Part shown: positions 10,560 through 22,672 of the stretch, one piece after another
How positions within the stretch are numbered: the stretch's first letter is position 1
How the letters are laid out: the number at the start of each line of letters is the position of its first letter
Source of the DNA: Pseudisothecium myosuroides
Taxonomy: Eukaryota; Streptophyta; Bryopsida; Hypnales; Lembophyllaceae
Length of the DNA stretch: 64,000 nt
Assembly (NCBI GenBank): GCA_951799445.1
Contig: OX637287.1
Location: 44,235,724-44,299,723 of the forward strand
Direction: 5' to 3'
Position numbers and translations under genes: made by a program
Notes under the pieces: model-generated
The model's database searches: none
What the model was told of the DNA's origin: nothing
The model's input: the letters and a program-made list of their open reading frames with translations, nothing else

Positions 10560-10965
10560 TTCCAGATGTGTTGTACAAGAATGGACATCTGGGGCCATGT
10601 TCTCCATGTTCGGATTCTTCGTGCAGGTCATTGTGATTGAAAAAGCCCCTCTGGAGAATGTGTTAGACCATTTGGTGAACCCGGTGGCGAACAACCCCTG
10701 GGCTTACGCTACAAACCTCACATCGGGTAGCTAGATGGTTGCGGGGATTGTTCAACAGTTGGCCGTATGTTTCTGTAGCTGGTATTCGTGCTGGTTGTTC
10801 TATTATGTAAATTTCAAGCCCATTAGTAAAGCAGACCCTCATTCACGGAATCACTTGTGTTGGTGTCGACTTTGAATGGAAGGGCTTCTTCTTCCGGTTT
10901 CTGATTCTGTGCTGTGCTGGATCATGAGCTCTTACGTTGATATCCTTTGTGAACTTCTGGTGAGA
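10560..10965 (+). pseudogene. Tandem copy of the Lhcb3 3' end (truncated)
   Basis: Sequence from about 10570 repeats 10148-10560: the last 54 or so Lhcb3 codons, the stop, the 3' UTR and the downstream flank. The copied frame reads [40 protein letters not shown] and then TAG at 10732-10734. Substitutions relative to the parent include A/V, T/I, G/E, K/A, L/V, S/V, A/P and F/L. It lacks everything before the third transmembrane helix, so it cannot make an antenna protein. It is a dead tail duplication, although its poly(A) region could still serve read-through transcripts. Confidence 0.9.
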
Positions 10966-11182
10966 GAATTACCTTGTATGTGTAGGGAAATGTTTCAGGT
11001 TTTGGAGTTATGTTGATGCGAGTGTCTGCTTGCAATTCTGTCATATTTTTTGATTGCGGTGTTGCCTTATGGTACCGGACCACGCGGCCACTTATATCGA
11101 TTTGGTTGATTAAATTAAATCTGCGCAGTGTTGTGCGCAAGTCCTCGATCACATGACTGAAGGCGGCATGTGTGATGTGCAG

Positions 11183-12139
11183 GGGAGTGTCGTCATTTAA
11201 CACGTTTGTAACCGAGTATGTCACTGACAGTGAATCAGGCAGCGAAGCTGAATATGAATCCAGGGTTGAAGAGCATGATACCACGGCTCCACCTTCTCCC
11301 TGCTCCGAAACTTTCCATTTTTCACGAGCTGGTAGCTCAGGAAGACGCAACCGGCGAAATAAGACGCTATTGCAGCGCTTACTATTGTGGATGTTATGGC
11401 CACTATGGCTTTGGTGTCGCATTGGTACGTTGACTCTCTTGGTCTCATGTTTGCTCTGCCTTTCTCTTCAACTTTTCCCTTGAAGATAAGATACTCCCGG
11501 GTTTAGGAATGGGAAACTCATAATGCATTTCTAAGGTAGAGGATGTTAGAACCCCGTCTCCTACACTGACCCCTGTCATCGACAGTAGTGCATCTATTCA
11601 TGTACTTGTTTGGACGTAGAAGCGGGTGGCGTAAGCTTGACTTCGCTAAATGTCTATGGCCACTGATCATTGAATGAAAATGGGACTGTCTACAACCTCC
11701 CACTTTGAGAATGCATAAGCAATTCATCCATAGTGATAAATATTTGATCTCAAGAGAGTTTGGCTGCTGTACCCAAAATGATCTCTCTACTGAGCCCTAT
11801 ACTGATCTCCCAATGAAAGCACACCCTACGAATTGGTTAGAATGCTTGAAGGGACGCAAATAGCCTGCTCTACCTTTGTGTGATTTCCGTCACTTGGGGT
11901 CTTCGTGGTTGTGCTGTTGTTAACCTTGGAATTTCTATGAGCTGACGGCTTCGAAATTGTTGCTGATTATTTGAAGTGGCAGGTGGTCAGAGAATCAGGA
12001 ATCAGACCGACTGCAGGATATTCCAGAAACTCGCAGTTCTCACTCGGGGGGCTTCAGAAAGTTGGCTCGCCGTTTCAGTGGGAGCAGAGAATTCACAGTG
12101 CCAAAGCCTGTAGGTGATCGCAGACGCGGCATCATTGAG
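11183..12139 (+). CDS. Two coding-like exons of an unrecognised gene, probably truncated
   Basis: Exon X is about 11183-11424 (acceptor gtgcag, donor at gtacgt) and exon Y is 11991-12139 (acceptor ggtcag, donor gag/gtacat). Phases match across the intron. The joined frame reads an acidic stretch (VTDSESGSEAEYESRVEEHD), a basic hydrophobic segment (RRNKTLLQRLLLWMLWPLWL) and then RKLARRFSGSREFTVPKPVG followed by DRRRGIIE. This looks like a membrane-anchored or signal-anchor protein N-terminus. No initiating exon and no continuing exon are found: 100 bp beyond exon Y the duplicated BolA block begins. It may be a gene cut by that duplication, or its remaining exons may be missed. No family is claimed. 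Confidence 0.45.
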
Positions 12140-12270
12140 GTACATTCTCCACCCGAAAGCGCAAGTAGAATATTAAGAGTGTCGCACGGATCATGGGTTT
12201 TAATTTGAGGTCTTGTCTTAGGGGTTTAGAGTTTAATGGAGAAAATGTCTCAGAGGTGAGAGCTCCAACG

Positions 12271-12693
12271 ATGTTCCACAACCAAGACACAATAAGGTCC
12301 TTTGCAAAAATGATCATATTAGGTGTGATGTACATATTGACTCTGATTCCTGAGCTGGGCATGGCATTCTTCTCGATTTCGCCATTTGCTTTCACGTGTA
12401 CCATATTCTTTACATTCTGTAAATACGATGGCATGGTGGCGAGAACCAAATTCTGTGACAATCCAAGCCTTACTCTGCTTCATCACATTTTGTATTACAT
12501 TTTGAATTGGACTAAACTTCTCTTGTTCTTTGTCATCAGCGCAACCCCACCACCTCGGAATACCAGAATACAGTTAGCAACAGATATGTCCATATCCTCT
12601 GTACCATCTGGAAATTGTATTGAATTGGAACCCCTGGTAACCGGAGATTTTGAAATCAATAATTGCACTAAAAATGTCAAATTGAGAGTTTGA
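12271..12693 (+). CDS. Hypothetical hydrophobic open frame (copy B)
   Basis: Open frame beginning MFHNQDTIRSFAK with hydrophobic stretches LGVMYILTLI, MAFFSISPFAFTCTIFF and LLHHILYYIL/LLLFFVIS, then a polar tail ending NVKLRV. The frame is also open upstream to 12193. It is unrecognised. Copy A has a frameshift in it, and the antisense frame (12132-12461) is open too, so it may not be a gene. It could be a leftover exon, because it abuts the donor of the unrecognised exon Y. Confidence 0.25.
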   Translation: MFHNQDTIRSFAKMIILGVMYILTLIPELGMAFFSISPFAFTCTIFFTFCKYDGMVARTKFCDNPSLTLLHHILYYILNWTKLLLFFVISATPPPRNTRIQLATDMSISSVPSGNCIELEPLVTGDFEINNCTKNVKLRV

Positions 12694-13189
12694 GCTCAAT
12701 TCTCAACCCAAGGTACCTTTAAAGGAAGATATGTATTCGTAGTGTCAGTCTCAAGGGCTAATCGTGGGACCTGGAACAAACAGAGTCTTCATTTCAAGGG
12801 GATGCAGCTGCAGATGCGCATACCAAACGGTTCCAAGGCCAATCATAACCTCGGCACAGCTAGGCGCACCCACAGAAGACAGCCTCTGTTTTGAAAAGGA
12901 TCTTGTTTGAAAGCTACTCACAACGTTATAATAAGTCTCTTGACTCAGTAAACGGTGCTCAGCGAATATGACAGGAAATATGACAGCAGACCAAGTGGAG
13001 CCAACTTAATTCAGATTTGTGCTCATTTTTAGGTCAAATCAGGTGAGTAATAGCTTGCTGTAAAGCTAGGAACAATGGACTTCTACCAAGTAACAACTTG
13101 AGATCGAAGCGATAAGTACTTCCACTCGAAATTCCAGTTTGAGCGGAGGATCCAATCCAATTTGCGGGAGAATTGACATGATTCTGGAT

Positions 13190-13640
13190 GGAAAACTGCT
13201 TACAAAATTCAAAGTCAGCTGCAGACAATCCGACAATTCTTGGAGAAGATCACAACTGTAGAGCATGAGAAACACCCTAAACCCTAATTTGAAAGGAACC
13301 AAATCGAAGTCTGGACCGCAGGTTTGTATAGCAAATTCGTGACTCCAAATTAAAAGGCTTCCCACTGCAATTGAAGAGAGGCCAAAGGAGATCACGAACC
13401 GTTCATTGAAATTCTGAATCCAAAATGATCAAAGTAGAAAACTGCTTACAACATTCAACGTCGATTAATCGTTCACATTATGGAGACTATCCGAAAACTC
13501 TCGAGAGCGAGAGAAACGCTCTAAACCCTAATTTGAAAGTACCCAAAACAACTCGTGACAATGCTGGTCTGTATTTCAAATTTGCAAATCCAGATTCACG
13601 ACATACCACTTGATAGGCTTCCCGTTGCAGGCCACAGGAG
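13190..13640. repeat. Telobox-bearing tandem units, copy B
   Basis: About two units of the repeat described at 7070-7830, with CCTAAACCCTAA at 13272 and ctctaaaccctaa at 13520. They lie immediately 3' of BolA copy B. Confidence 0.75.
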
Positions 13641-13646
13641 ATCGTT

Positions 13647-14036
13647 CTAGGGTTTGGGAGCAACCTCAGCTGGCGTTTTGGTATTGAGAGACAGAGCATG
13701 AACGCCACCATGCTGAAGCTCCTCCTGCAGCAAATCGTATACCAGCCGATGGCGTTTCAGCAAACTCCGACCGTGGAACTGCTCCGACACCACCGTCACG
13801 TTAAAATGCGTCTCGGAGGAACCTTGGGGAGCGCCGGCGTGGCCCGCGTGTTGGTGGGAGACGTCCTCCACCTCCAGCAGCACCGGCGCCAAGCCTTCCG
13901 TCAACTTCTTCTCAATCACGACTTTCTTTTTCGTGGGTGTAGTCCCGGCCATCGACATTGAGGCAAACTGCGACGAAGCAACCTGCAAGCGCTTCAACAA
14001 CACATTATTGCCGCGACACGGCAACCACTTCTGCAT
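13647..14036 (-). CDS. BolA family protein, copy B (129 aa)
   Basis: Near-identical second BolA gene. The ATG is the complement of 14034-14036 and the TAG is at the complement of 13647-13649. It has the same domain order as copy A: a 30-residue basic leader, then the BolA fold with HAGH, ETHFNVTVV, the KRHRLVYDLLQEEL helix and HALSLNTKTPAE. Differences from copy A are Arg for Ser in the leader and Thr for Met before KKKVV; the remaining changes are silent. It is divergent from the nuclease gene, with only 280 bp between the two start codons, which implies a shared bidirectional promoter. Targeting to an organelle is possible but unproven. Confidence 0.93.
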   Translation of the reverse strand: MQKWLPCRGNNVLLKRLQVASSQFASMSMAGTTPTKKKVVIEKKLTEGLAPVLLEVEDVSHQHAGHAGAPQGSSETHFNVTVVSEQFHGRSLLKRHRLVYDLLQEELQHGGVHALSLNTKTPAEVAPKP

Positions 14037-14316
14037 GGACAAAGCCGGAGCCTCCAAACTCCAAAGCTCCAAGTCCTGAAAATCCTCACCACAATCACAA
14101 ATCTATGTAACCTACACTAAAGTAACAACCATACTCTTTGGCGCTCAAAGCAACGTGTACGTTTGTAGCAAGTGATGTTGAAAGCGATAGAGGAAACATT
14201 CATGACCCAATTGAAGACGGCGAGGATTTGGGCTCTTCTCGGTATGGGAACTGACCATGTTCGCATGTTCCCAGCTTCGTCTCGCACCTCCTTCCACCCT
14301 TGCAAGTTAGTCGGCT
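14037..14316. promoter_or_regulatory. Divergent promoter region, BolA-B and nuclease gene
   Basis: 280 bp separate the ATG of BolA copy B from the ATG of the nuclease gene. The BolA-proximal 130 bp match the copy A promoter. The nuclease-proximal part (14174-14316) has no match in copy A. No confident TATA box was seen. Confidence 0.4.
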
Positions 14317-17300
14317 ATGGCGGATTGCGCACCCATGGCGGCCGTCCAGAGTTGTTCCTCCTTGCGGCCATGTCCACCTCTCACATCCTTTTCTGCACGG
14401 ACCGAAGTTTGGTTTGCGTCTCGAATTCGGGTTATCTCGAAGTCGAGCTGTAGTCCGAGGGACGTGGAGCTGCTGCGACATAAGAACTGGAGGCAGCACT
14501 TGTGCTCGCGAACTGGCATTGGACTAGGGTTAAGTTACTCGCCATGGAAAATTCTTGGAAGTTCACAGGAATTGGTGGAGTCCTCCAACATTCTTGCTGG
14601 AAAGTTTCTGATCTTAAGGTGGGTTGGAGTCATTGTTTGTTTTCCAAAGCCATTCCGAATGTGACATTCGACAATAGGGATTTTCAGACTTTTGTTGAGT
14701 GTTATGTCTGCTATGGTGAAGTACTTCAATGTTGAATGGGAATGGAAACATGGTGTGGTAGATGAAGCCTTGGGTTCCCAATCTTCCCGCTGTAGGTAAT
14801 GGCAGGGCATTTGCATTGAGTGGCACCGCTTTCGCCGCTTCGTCAATCTGTGCCACTACAATCACTGTTCATCACAATTACCAATGTTGGTATCCTTGAA
14901 CAATTGTTTTGCTAAAATGCTTTGATTGGCTACTCCATTGTTCACCAATAGTTTACTTCAATGCACATTCAATATGGTTTGAAACCCGCAATTCGACAAT
15001 GTCTGATGTGCAGGACTGCGTTTGTTACCGAAGCAGGCGTTGGTTGGAAATGGATGCTGGCCGTGGCTATGGCCATCAGCATCAATTTCATGCCCTGGAA
15101 TGCTGAATTTGCCTCTGCCCTTGAAGGCTCGCAGTGCGACGATGTTGCGCAGTACTACAGCCAAGCTTCTGGCCTTGAGGGGGCGAACCTGAAAGCGAAG
15201 TTGCACGAGATCGTTGCTGGGCATAAGAAACTCTCTTATGCACAGGTTGGCTTCTTTCCTTATCATTAATTTGCAGTATCTTGACATGGACAAGTGCCTT
15301 TTCTATTTCTGTCAATGCATTCCATTTTGCTCCTGTGTGTTTCAATGGTTTCCCAATGATTGCTTCTACATCATTCTAGCGGACCATTTAACACGAAAAG
15401 AAGTTGGAGGACTAAAATGCTGAAGAATCGGCTCACTTTTGAGCAATTTTTTCCATTGCTAGGCATGCTATCGCTGTCACATTAGCACGGACAGCATGTC
15501 GACCATGCAGTAGGTGATAGGAAAACAATAACTTTATCTTGAGTCACAATTGCCTTTGCAAACATAACATGAGTTCAAGATTGTGCACAAAAGGAATCTG
15601 GATTCAGTTTCTTGGCTCATAGATTCGAAGGCAGCTCTTACATATTGTTGTGGTGTACTATTCTTCGGGTTGACAGGTTTGGAATGCTCTAAAAATTCTT
15701 GACGCTGCTGACCCTGAATCACCGGACACCTCTCCTGACATGTAAGTTCATACACAGACGATTATACACTGTACTTTGTATGTGTTGCCAGAATTGATTT
15801 TAGTTCCTGGGATTATTCCAATTTATATGAATGTTTGAAACGTGCAGAGTGGACATCTACAGCTTGAAGAGGTTGCCCAAAAGCCTTCAAGGAGACACCG
15901 AAGGCTGGAACCGTAAGTTTGCGCTTGTGCACCTCCATTGTTGGATTCCTAAATTAAAGCTTGTGGTTTTGGCTTTCCACTTTACTGTGCTCCGAATACA
16001 TGCTTTATCAGAGGTTGTGCGTAGGAGGCTACAGGGGAGCATTTGTGGCCCCGATCTTATGGTCTTATGGAAGGTCGACCGGAGTTTACCGATGTTCACA
16101 ACTTGCGCCCAGCTGACGTTAATGGTACCTCATTGTCCCATCCCAATCAATAAATCAGGATGTAGTTTTTCACTGCTCAAGTTAATTCAATGAGTGCAAA
16201 ACAAGGTAATTCTTTTGTTACATTGCATTTTTCTACTATAAATTCTTTTATTTTATTTGTTTAGTGGCAAGTGGGAGAAGAAGGGAGTATCTTGTGTGCT
16301 TTGAAGTCCATAAAACTTTTAGTAGAAAACGCAGTATGAAACAATTAGTGTATCTTGCACTAATCGCATTAACTTGACTACTTTTCTTTTGCATCGTAGT
16401 TTTTTCAGCATAATGAGACTTTTTTCCTCGCTGGGACAATGTCAGATATTTATAACTCACTGAATGTTTATTTATAGTGAATTCTTCACGGGGAAATAAG
16501 TACTTTGGAGACTGCACCTCCCTGAAGACAACGCGCTGTCTGATCCCTGCAAACAAAGAGGCCGGAGCTGATACTGCAACTGATGTGAACACCTGGCGGC
16601 CTCCATCTCAGGTTTTTCTTAGCTTGGCTTCTACTTGTGCGCGGCACTCATTGCAATTCCTGCACCCTGCAGGAATAACTGAAATGTGCTCTAATTCTGG
16701 AATTATGTGAATTTTGCAAATCGCATAATATGAGAATTCACTCTATTTAAGGCATACTAGAGTTAACAAATTTTTTATTGAATTGTTTCATATTGAATTT
16801 AGTGTGATTCACCATAAAATTATGAAAAGAGCATTTTATTTAAGATCATTTGAATACTGTTCAGCTGGTACTACGTTGCACTTTTTTTGGGGGGGGGGAT
16901 TGCTTCGTGTCCAATCAGCTCCAGTAGCATACTATCATAATGCATATAGAATGTATGATTGAAATATTGTTATTAAAAAATGAACATATTATTATATCTT
17001 CACACTAATTAGAGTCTCAAAACCAAAAATGAGGGTACATTGTACTTTTCAAACTCTTACAGTTATTGAACAAGTGGTATAGTATCCTGAATGGTGGCAC
17101 GTTGTCGTTGTGTGCTTCTTTTGCTTCTGAAAACAGAACTTGTGACCATAGGTATTGAGTATTTATGACTGGACACTTCAACTATCAAGCTCCATCAGTA
17201 CTCAGATCTTTTTGAAGCCGTAAAACACATTAATCATTGTCAAATGAATTGAAGTTTGAATACTCAATTTACACATAGCACAAGACTAACAGCACTTGAA

Positions 17301-18279
17301 ATTTTCTCAGGTTAGAGGAGACATAGCACGGGCAGTATTTTACATGGCAGTGCGGTATGGAATTGAGCAACCTTCTGGCAACCTCAACCTCCAGCTTTCG
17401 GACTCACCCAGTGTTGGTACGTCTGCCTTTCTTTTTACCCTTGTACCTACTCTTACTCTGTGACATCATCACTCGCTACTCTTGCGAGTCAAAAAAATTT
17501 AGAGTGATTTTGGAACACTTCGAGGCTCCTTTTTCTCATACTCCTGGTCTTTGCAAAGATGTCTCTTTGATGAGGCTTCATACGTCACCAAAATCCCAAG
17601 TAGCAGTCGTCTGTTTGTGTACTTACTTTCTGTTCACTTGAGTAGAATCATCGTTGGCCATTTAGAGTCTCGAAACTTGGTAGGAATAGAAGGATTTGTG
17701 TTTTCTTACACAAATTACACTGATAAAAAGATTTGTGATGTTCTTACGAAAAAGCTCTGAGAAAGTGTCATTTACCACACAGTATACTCGCGGAAAAGTT
17801 CACTCTGCAATATTACGTGCGAGTGGAATTTGTGTGGTTTCTTGCTAGTACATCTCCCATTCGTCTTTAACATATATCGCAATTTTGGTAATACTTCAAA
17901 AGCAATCGAACTATCTGTTCCACATAAAAATGAATAGAACAGATTACTTTCCGTCTCTTGCAAAGTTCGTGATGTTGGTTGAGAATTATGCTCATTTTTT
18001 TTTCTTATGGGACAATTGGTTACAGCAAATGCAACCATGGGGCTACTGTCGACTCTTCTGGAATGGAACAATGTGGATCCACCCTCGGCCTCAGAGGTGC
18101 TTAGAAATGCGAGAGTGTGCTCTTTGTATCAAGGCAACCGCAACCCGTTTGTTGATCACCCAGAATATGCTTCTAGCATCTGGGCCACACTCAGTGAAAC
18201 GTCGGCAGAGAATGCTAATCAGTTCCCCAAAGCATGGATTAATTCCGAAGAGACCCTGCATCCAGTGGGTGAGCAATGA
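14317..18279 (+). CDS. Endonuclease I (EndA/Bsn-type) nuclease, 8 exons, 415 aa
   Basis: Non-specific DNA/RNA nuclease of the bacterial endonuclease I family. Exons: 14317-14618, 15014-15245, 15677-15741, 15848-15912, 16035-16124, 16478-16611, 17311-17416 and 18026-18279. All introns are GT-AG and all phases fit, giving 1248 nt. Family landmarks: YYSQASGLEG and LKAKLHEIVAGHKKLSYAQV (about 145-180), the catalytic beta-beta-alpha metal region REHLWPRSYG (222-231, His224) followed by DVHNLRPADVN (241-251) and NSSRGNKYFGDC (253-264), and the C-terminal YQGNRNPFVDHPEYA (366-380). The N-terminus is Ser/Arg-rich without acidic clusters for 50 residues (MADCAPMAAVQSC...), then a hydrophobic stretch (115-128) and an A-S-A site (134-136). 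This layout resembles a bipartite thylakoid-lumen presequence, but an ordinary secretory signal from a later Met115 is possible. The catalytic residues look complete. Confidence 0.92.
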
Positions 18280-21200
18280 ACATTTTCAAGAGCTACTATG
18301 GAGCTTAAGGAACCTGATAAGTACATCTAAGTATGCTGAAAATTGCGGTGACTCTTCATTGACGTGACTAGCTTGGTCACTTGATACTTCATGATTTTTT
18401 TTGGGTGCATGGATTGGAATCAATTCACGTATCAAATTAGGAAGCAAATGAAAACTTACAGAAATGAAGATTTTCTATCTCACTTCTTGTCAAGCCAAAA
18501 TTTAATTTGTCTTTGAAGTTCTAGATCTACATTTTCCTTCCTACTAGGCTATTTTAGAGGTCAAGATAAAGATTGTGTTTAGAAACTAAAGCTAAGAGCG
18601 ACTAATAAGCATTTGAGCTTGTTTATTATTATTATATTGTCTTTTTTTTGTTGTTGATTTATGTTGGTAATTGTAAAAAGTATTATAGATTTTATTAGTA
18701 TATAATTTTAAAATACACTTTGAATAAACTATGAGTTTTTGAGCATTGATTATAGGTGTATCCAAAATCTACTTTAAATTCTCAAACAAGGATCTAGAGG
18801 GGTTGATTGTGTAATAAGTTATCTTACTCACACCTCTCAGAAGATGCTATTTCATCATCGCTTAATCATTTTGACTTATAAGTAGGAATGTTTTTAACTT
18901 GTATTAGGAGATGATGTATTGTTAATTTAGATATGAATGCCTTCGGTTGCATGAAGAACACCTAATTGTATTGCCAATTTACTTGTAATACCAAGAATGA
19001 TGAAGAGAATGAACTTATTAGTAAAGAAGATGGAAGAGGTATGAATTGCCTAATTGAGAATGGCAAAGACCTTATCAAAACCAAATAGATATCATTATTG
19101 GCAAAATAGAACATCTTTATGTACAACAAAACTTCTTTCTAGAGGTTGAATAGTACTCTATTCAAGAATATTCTTACCCTATTGCATCTATAAATGAATT
19201 TTTGCATCATTGTATTGATTACAAGGTGAGAACCAACTCAAATCTTCACTGCATGTGTAGAACATTCATATCCAAAAATATACCAAACTTTGTTGAAAAG
19301 ACAAAAAAAAGTAATCCAGAATTCTACATATTAATGTGCAATATTTATAAGTGGAGAATTAGAATTGTTGTCCAACAAATATTACGGAGAGGCTTTTAAA
19401 AATGGAGGAAGCAACCTTCCATATTCCAACAATTTATTTTAAACAATGGACTTGAATGTTTTGGTTGCTTTTGGTTTGACAACAAGGCAAAACTATTCCT
19501 AAAATGTAGTTTCTCCTTGCTCACATAGGAGTAGAAGTATCATGAAATTCAACAAAAGAAATCTCGACTTTGGAATAACGTGGGCCCCTCCAAATGCGCA
19601 CTGACCTTAAACTACCTTCACTATGTGTACATCTCCAACATCAATTATGTACCTACAGTATAAAGAAAAAACTATTTTAGAACCAAACTTTGTTCCTTCA
19701 TAGCTTTTTGCATATGGTATCCAAATGTCGCGTATTTTCAAGAAAATACGAAAATTTGATCAGTCTAATAATAGCAACTAGGCACAATACCAAAAACTGG
19801 CGGTTTGGGGGTACCCACCTTACTCAGGAATCAGTCTCCAATTCCTACACAGCATGGAAGTTTGGACGGATGCATCCATTCTTTCTATCATTTTCACCCT
19901 GATTTTCGTTGAAGTTATCCAAGAATTTGGCTGAGTGAGGCTTCCGATTCTGGCGAAATTTGCATTCGGTTTCTGAGATTTGGGGGGCTGCAATCAGTTC
20001 CTCTGGCACGCATAACAAGTTTTCGTTGAATCTGGCTACATCAGTGCATTAACTTTCTGACAAATCCTCCAGGCCTGTAGGTAGACCCAAAATTTTGTCG
20101 AATCTGGGGATGTTTAGCCTCAAAAGAACGGATGCTGTGAATGCCAAAGGAGATTGAATCTGCAACACCATTCTAGTTCTACCCCAAGCTAGAAATACAT
20201 GTGTGGGTTCCATGCTGAGATTCTTCAAGTGATCGAAGTTGATGGAGAATGAGGTCGAGATTCAATTCAGTGCTGATCGAAGTGAAGGGACGCATCTTTC
20301 AATTCGCAACATTGTTTCCAGGTGGGGGCACAGTCTTTGCTTTGAAAGCTTTTGTTAAAGGAGATCGGAATAGTATATTTTGGGCTTAGAATGAACCCTA
20401 AAACCATTGTCTAGTTGGAGCAATTCTTTACAATCTTAAGAACATAACGAAAATGTAAGCCCAAACAAAATGTAACGTCAAGACCACGAAATCCTCATAA
20501 CATGAAATGTCCACTATAATAAGCTTCAATGATACCGAAGTCATTGAAGAAAACTTACGAGTTTGATGGTACCTCAAATCCCACTCAGAGACAAGAATAT
20601 GGCCAAGGAAAGACAGGGCAATTCAATTTTGCAACCCCAGGACTAAGAAATGACCGTCTAAACATTGTCGTGGTCGTTTTGTAGTGCATAGCACAAATGG
20701 GGTGAGTTAGAATGGGGTTATAAATCGGAACGATGAGTGGCCCACGCATTGCCTTTGGTAAGCAAATGGTGCTAAACCCTAAACCCTGAAGCCCACGAAG
20801 TTTCTGCTGAAACATTTTGTGGTTTAGATGTACATTTTATCTTATGTTTGGGAATATTTTATGTACGAAGATGTAAAGATTGCACACAAACTGACATGAG
20901 TGCTCATCAATTGTAGTGGTATGGATTTTATAAGATCGACTCCATGGATTGCCATTCATTCTGATGTGAATAAGTCTTTCGAATGACAGCCCAATTGTTG
21001 GCAACCCAGGATCTGGCACTGAATGATGAACTCTGATTCTGCACTTGCCCTTGAGTATATTCTGAGCGCGCTCCAGTACCCATGGGACAAGAAACACTTG
21101 TACATTGGTCCTATAAGAACATGAGTTAAGCTTTGATGGCGTAGAACATGCTGTTTTAGGTCAGATGTTCTCCCAGGTGTATTTTAGAGTACGAGGCAAT

Positions 21201-22672
21201 GAGTTTGAGGAGTTGAGGCCAATCAAAGTTCTACATTAGAAGAGCCCTTTTGCAGATTTGGACCCTGAGGCCTGAGTTCCATTCCCATGCCCAAGTAGTT
21301 GACCAGAAAGGCAGACACTTATCAAGATTCAAAGGGTGTGCCAGCGAGGGTTTTTTTGTCACCTAGGTGCATCTCTCATCATGCGAAACCAATGCTTCTC
21401 AAAGTTGTGCAATAATGAATGCAGGGAATTAAGGACCAAACGACGATGGAGTGCAGTTTCTTCTCAAGTTTTCATGCTGGGGTCACCTGTGCAGAAAAAC
21501 TCTGCCATGTCTTTTTGCAACAATTCTTGTCCTCAGGTATGTCCACTTCTCCCTTTGCTTTTTCATCGTGCGGAGTTCGACAGCTTTCCTTCGCTTCTCG
21601 ATCAAATAATGTGGAGAGCGGCCGGTACTCGATTGCTTTGGCCCAGTCTCAAAGCAGCAACAAAAGGTTATATTTGCACTTGACACACAACTGAACTCTG
21701 TGACATGGTACTTCAGGAATCAAACTCTTTTCAGTTGTTGTGGCTCCAGATCGTGACATGCTTAGACAACGGACACTAAGTTAATCTGAACGTACCAATC
21801 GACTCCGAAATGTCTGCGTCCATCGATCACTCTCTTGGTCGTTAGAATGTACACCTGCCATTAATTTTTAATTTTTTTTTTAAACAAATGGATAATTTCC
21901 ATTGATACACCTGCCACTAATTTCAAACACCCGAGTAGATCTAAAATTAATTGACGTTATTAAGGTCAAGTACTGGATGCAGTTAATTAATTAGCCCTCA
22001 AATGATTTCCTCCTATAAATATGCACTCATCATACTGGATTTGGTTCATGAGATTTAGCTTATCCTTTCCGATCTCGGAGATTACTTCGTACTGAGTCGT
22101 TCTGACGTTGCAAATTTTGTGTTCCATTTTTGCAGGGCTCACTGAATGAGGCTCGGTAAAAGACAATAGAGTACCCAGCTCAGGAAAAAGACATAGTCGC
22201 ACACAGCAGGCCTGTCCAAATGAAGCCAGTACGAACTAAGGAAGCGCAGACCAGACTCCAGAGCTGATTTGGAATAATATTAAGCGTGCTATTGGAGCGG
22301 GGTTTAATACAATTTAACGCACGGAATAATGGAAAAGGAAGCCAGGAAATTGGCATCGAAGTGTGGAGGATCTATTCTACGCCAAGTGGTAGGTTCCCCA
22401 ATGCAAAATAGAAAGCCTAAACAGACAGCGAAGACTTGATCTCATGGGGACTTCTACCGTATTGGCCGCTGAAAATGAGGAATAACCAAACTGATGAGCA
22501 GGCCAGCAATGCCCTGCTTTGGGTTCCTGATAACAGGCTTTTCAATTGACACAAATAGCCCTGTCTTGCAAGACTGTGTTCATTGGGTGGCTCCCTTTGT
22601 GAATTGCTCACACAGCTTGGAAGTTTATGTGCACTTCAGTTGTTGCAAACGGTGGGGTTGAAGAAAGACTGC
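18280..22672. other. Intergenic, no supported gene
   Basis: Mostly AT-rich unique-looking sequence. A tandem telomere-like CTAAACCCTAAACCCTGAAG occurs at 20772-20791. Around 21420-21694 the base composition is more balanced and a short exon-like frame is present (listed separately). Nothing else is supported. Confidence 0.5.
21539..21694 (+). pseudogene. Possible orphan first exon or gene fragment
   Basis: ATG at 21539 opens a 51-residue frame, MSTSPFAFSSCGVRQLSFAS followed by RSNNVESGRY..., rich in Ser/Arg and poor in acids, resembling an organellar presequence. The upstream frame is open to 21419. No downstream exon encoding a domain was found. It could be chance or the remains of a decayed gene. 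Confidence 0.2.

Larger units (their letters stand above)
12236..14173. repeat. Segmental duplication, copy B
   Basis: Direct-orientation partner of 6190-8358. It shares the hydrophobic open frame, a spacer, the telobox-bearing tandem units (about two here) and the BolA gene with its promoter up to about 14172. A stretch at 12790-12880 with no equivalent in copy A, and the loss of one tandem unit, account for most of the length difference. Confidence 0.9.

Noticed and set aside
10922..11422. A 166-codon minus-strand frame
   Set aside because: It overlaps the plus-strand coding-like exon, which has matching splice phases; the minus frame lacks family features.
17551..17760. Frame in nuclease intron 7 ending KKICDVLTKKL, slightly like a copia polyprotein tail
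   Set aside because: Only a few residues resemble the motif and no neighbouring integrase or reverse transcriptase sequence is present.
20772..20791. Telomere-like CTAAACCCTAAACCCTGAAG
   Set aside because: Too short for an interstitial telomere array; telobox-like strings are common in plant DNA.
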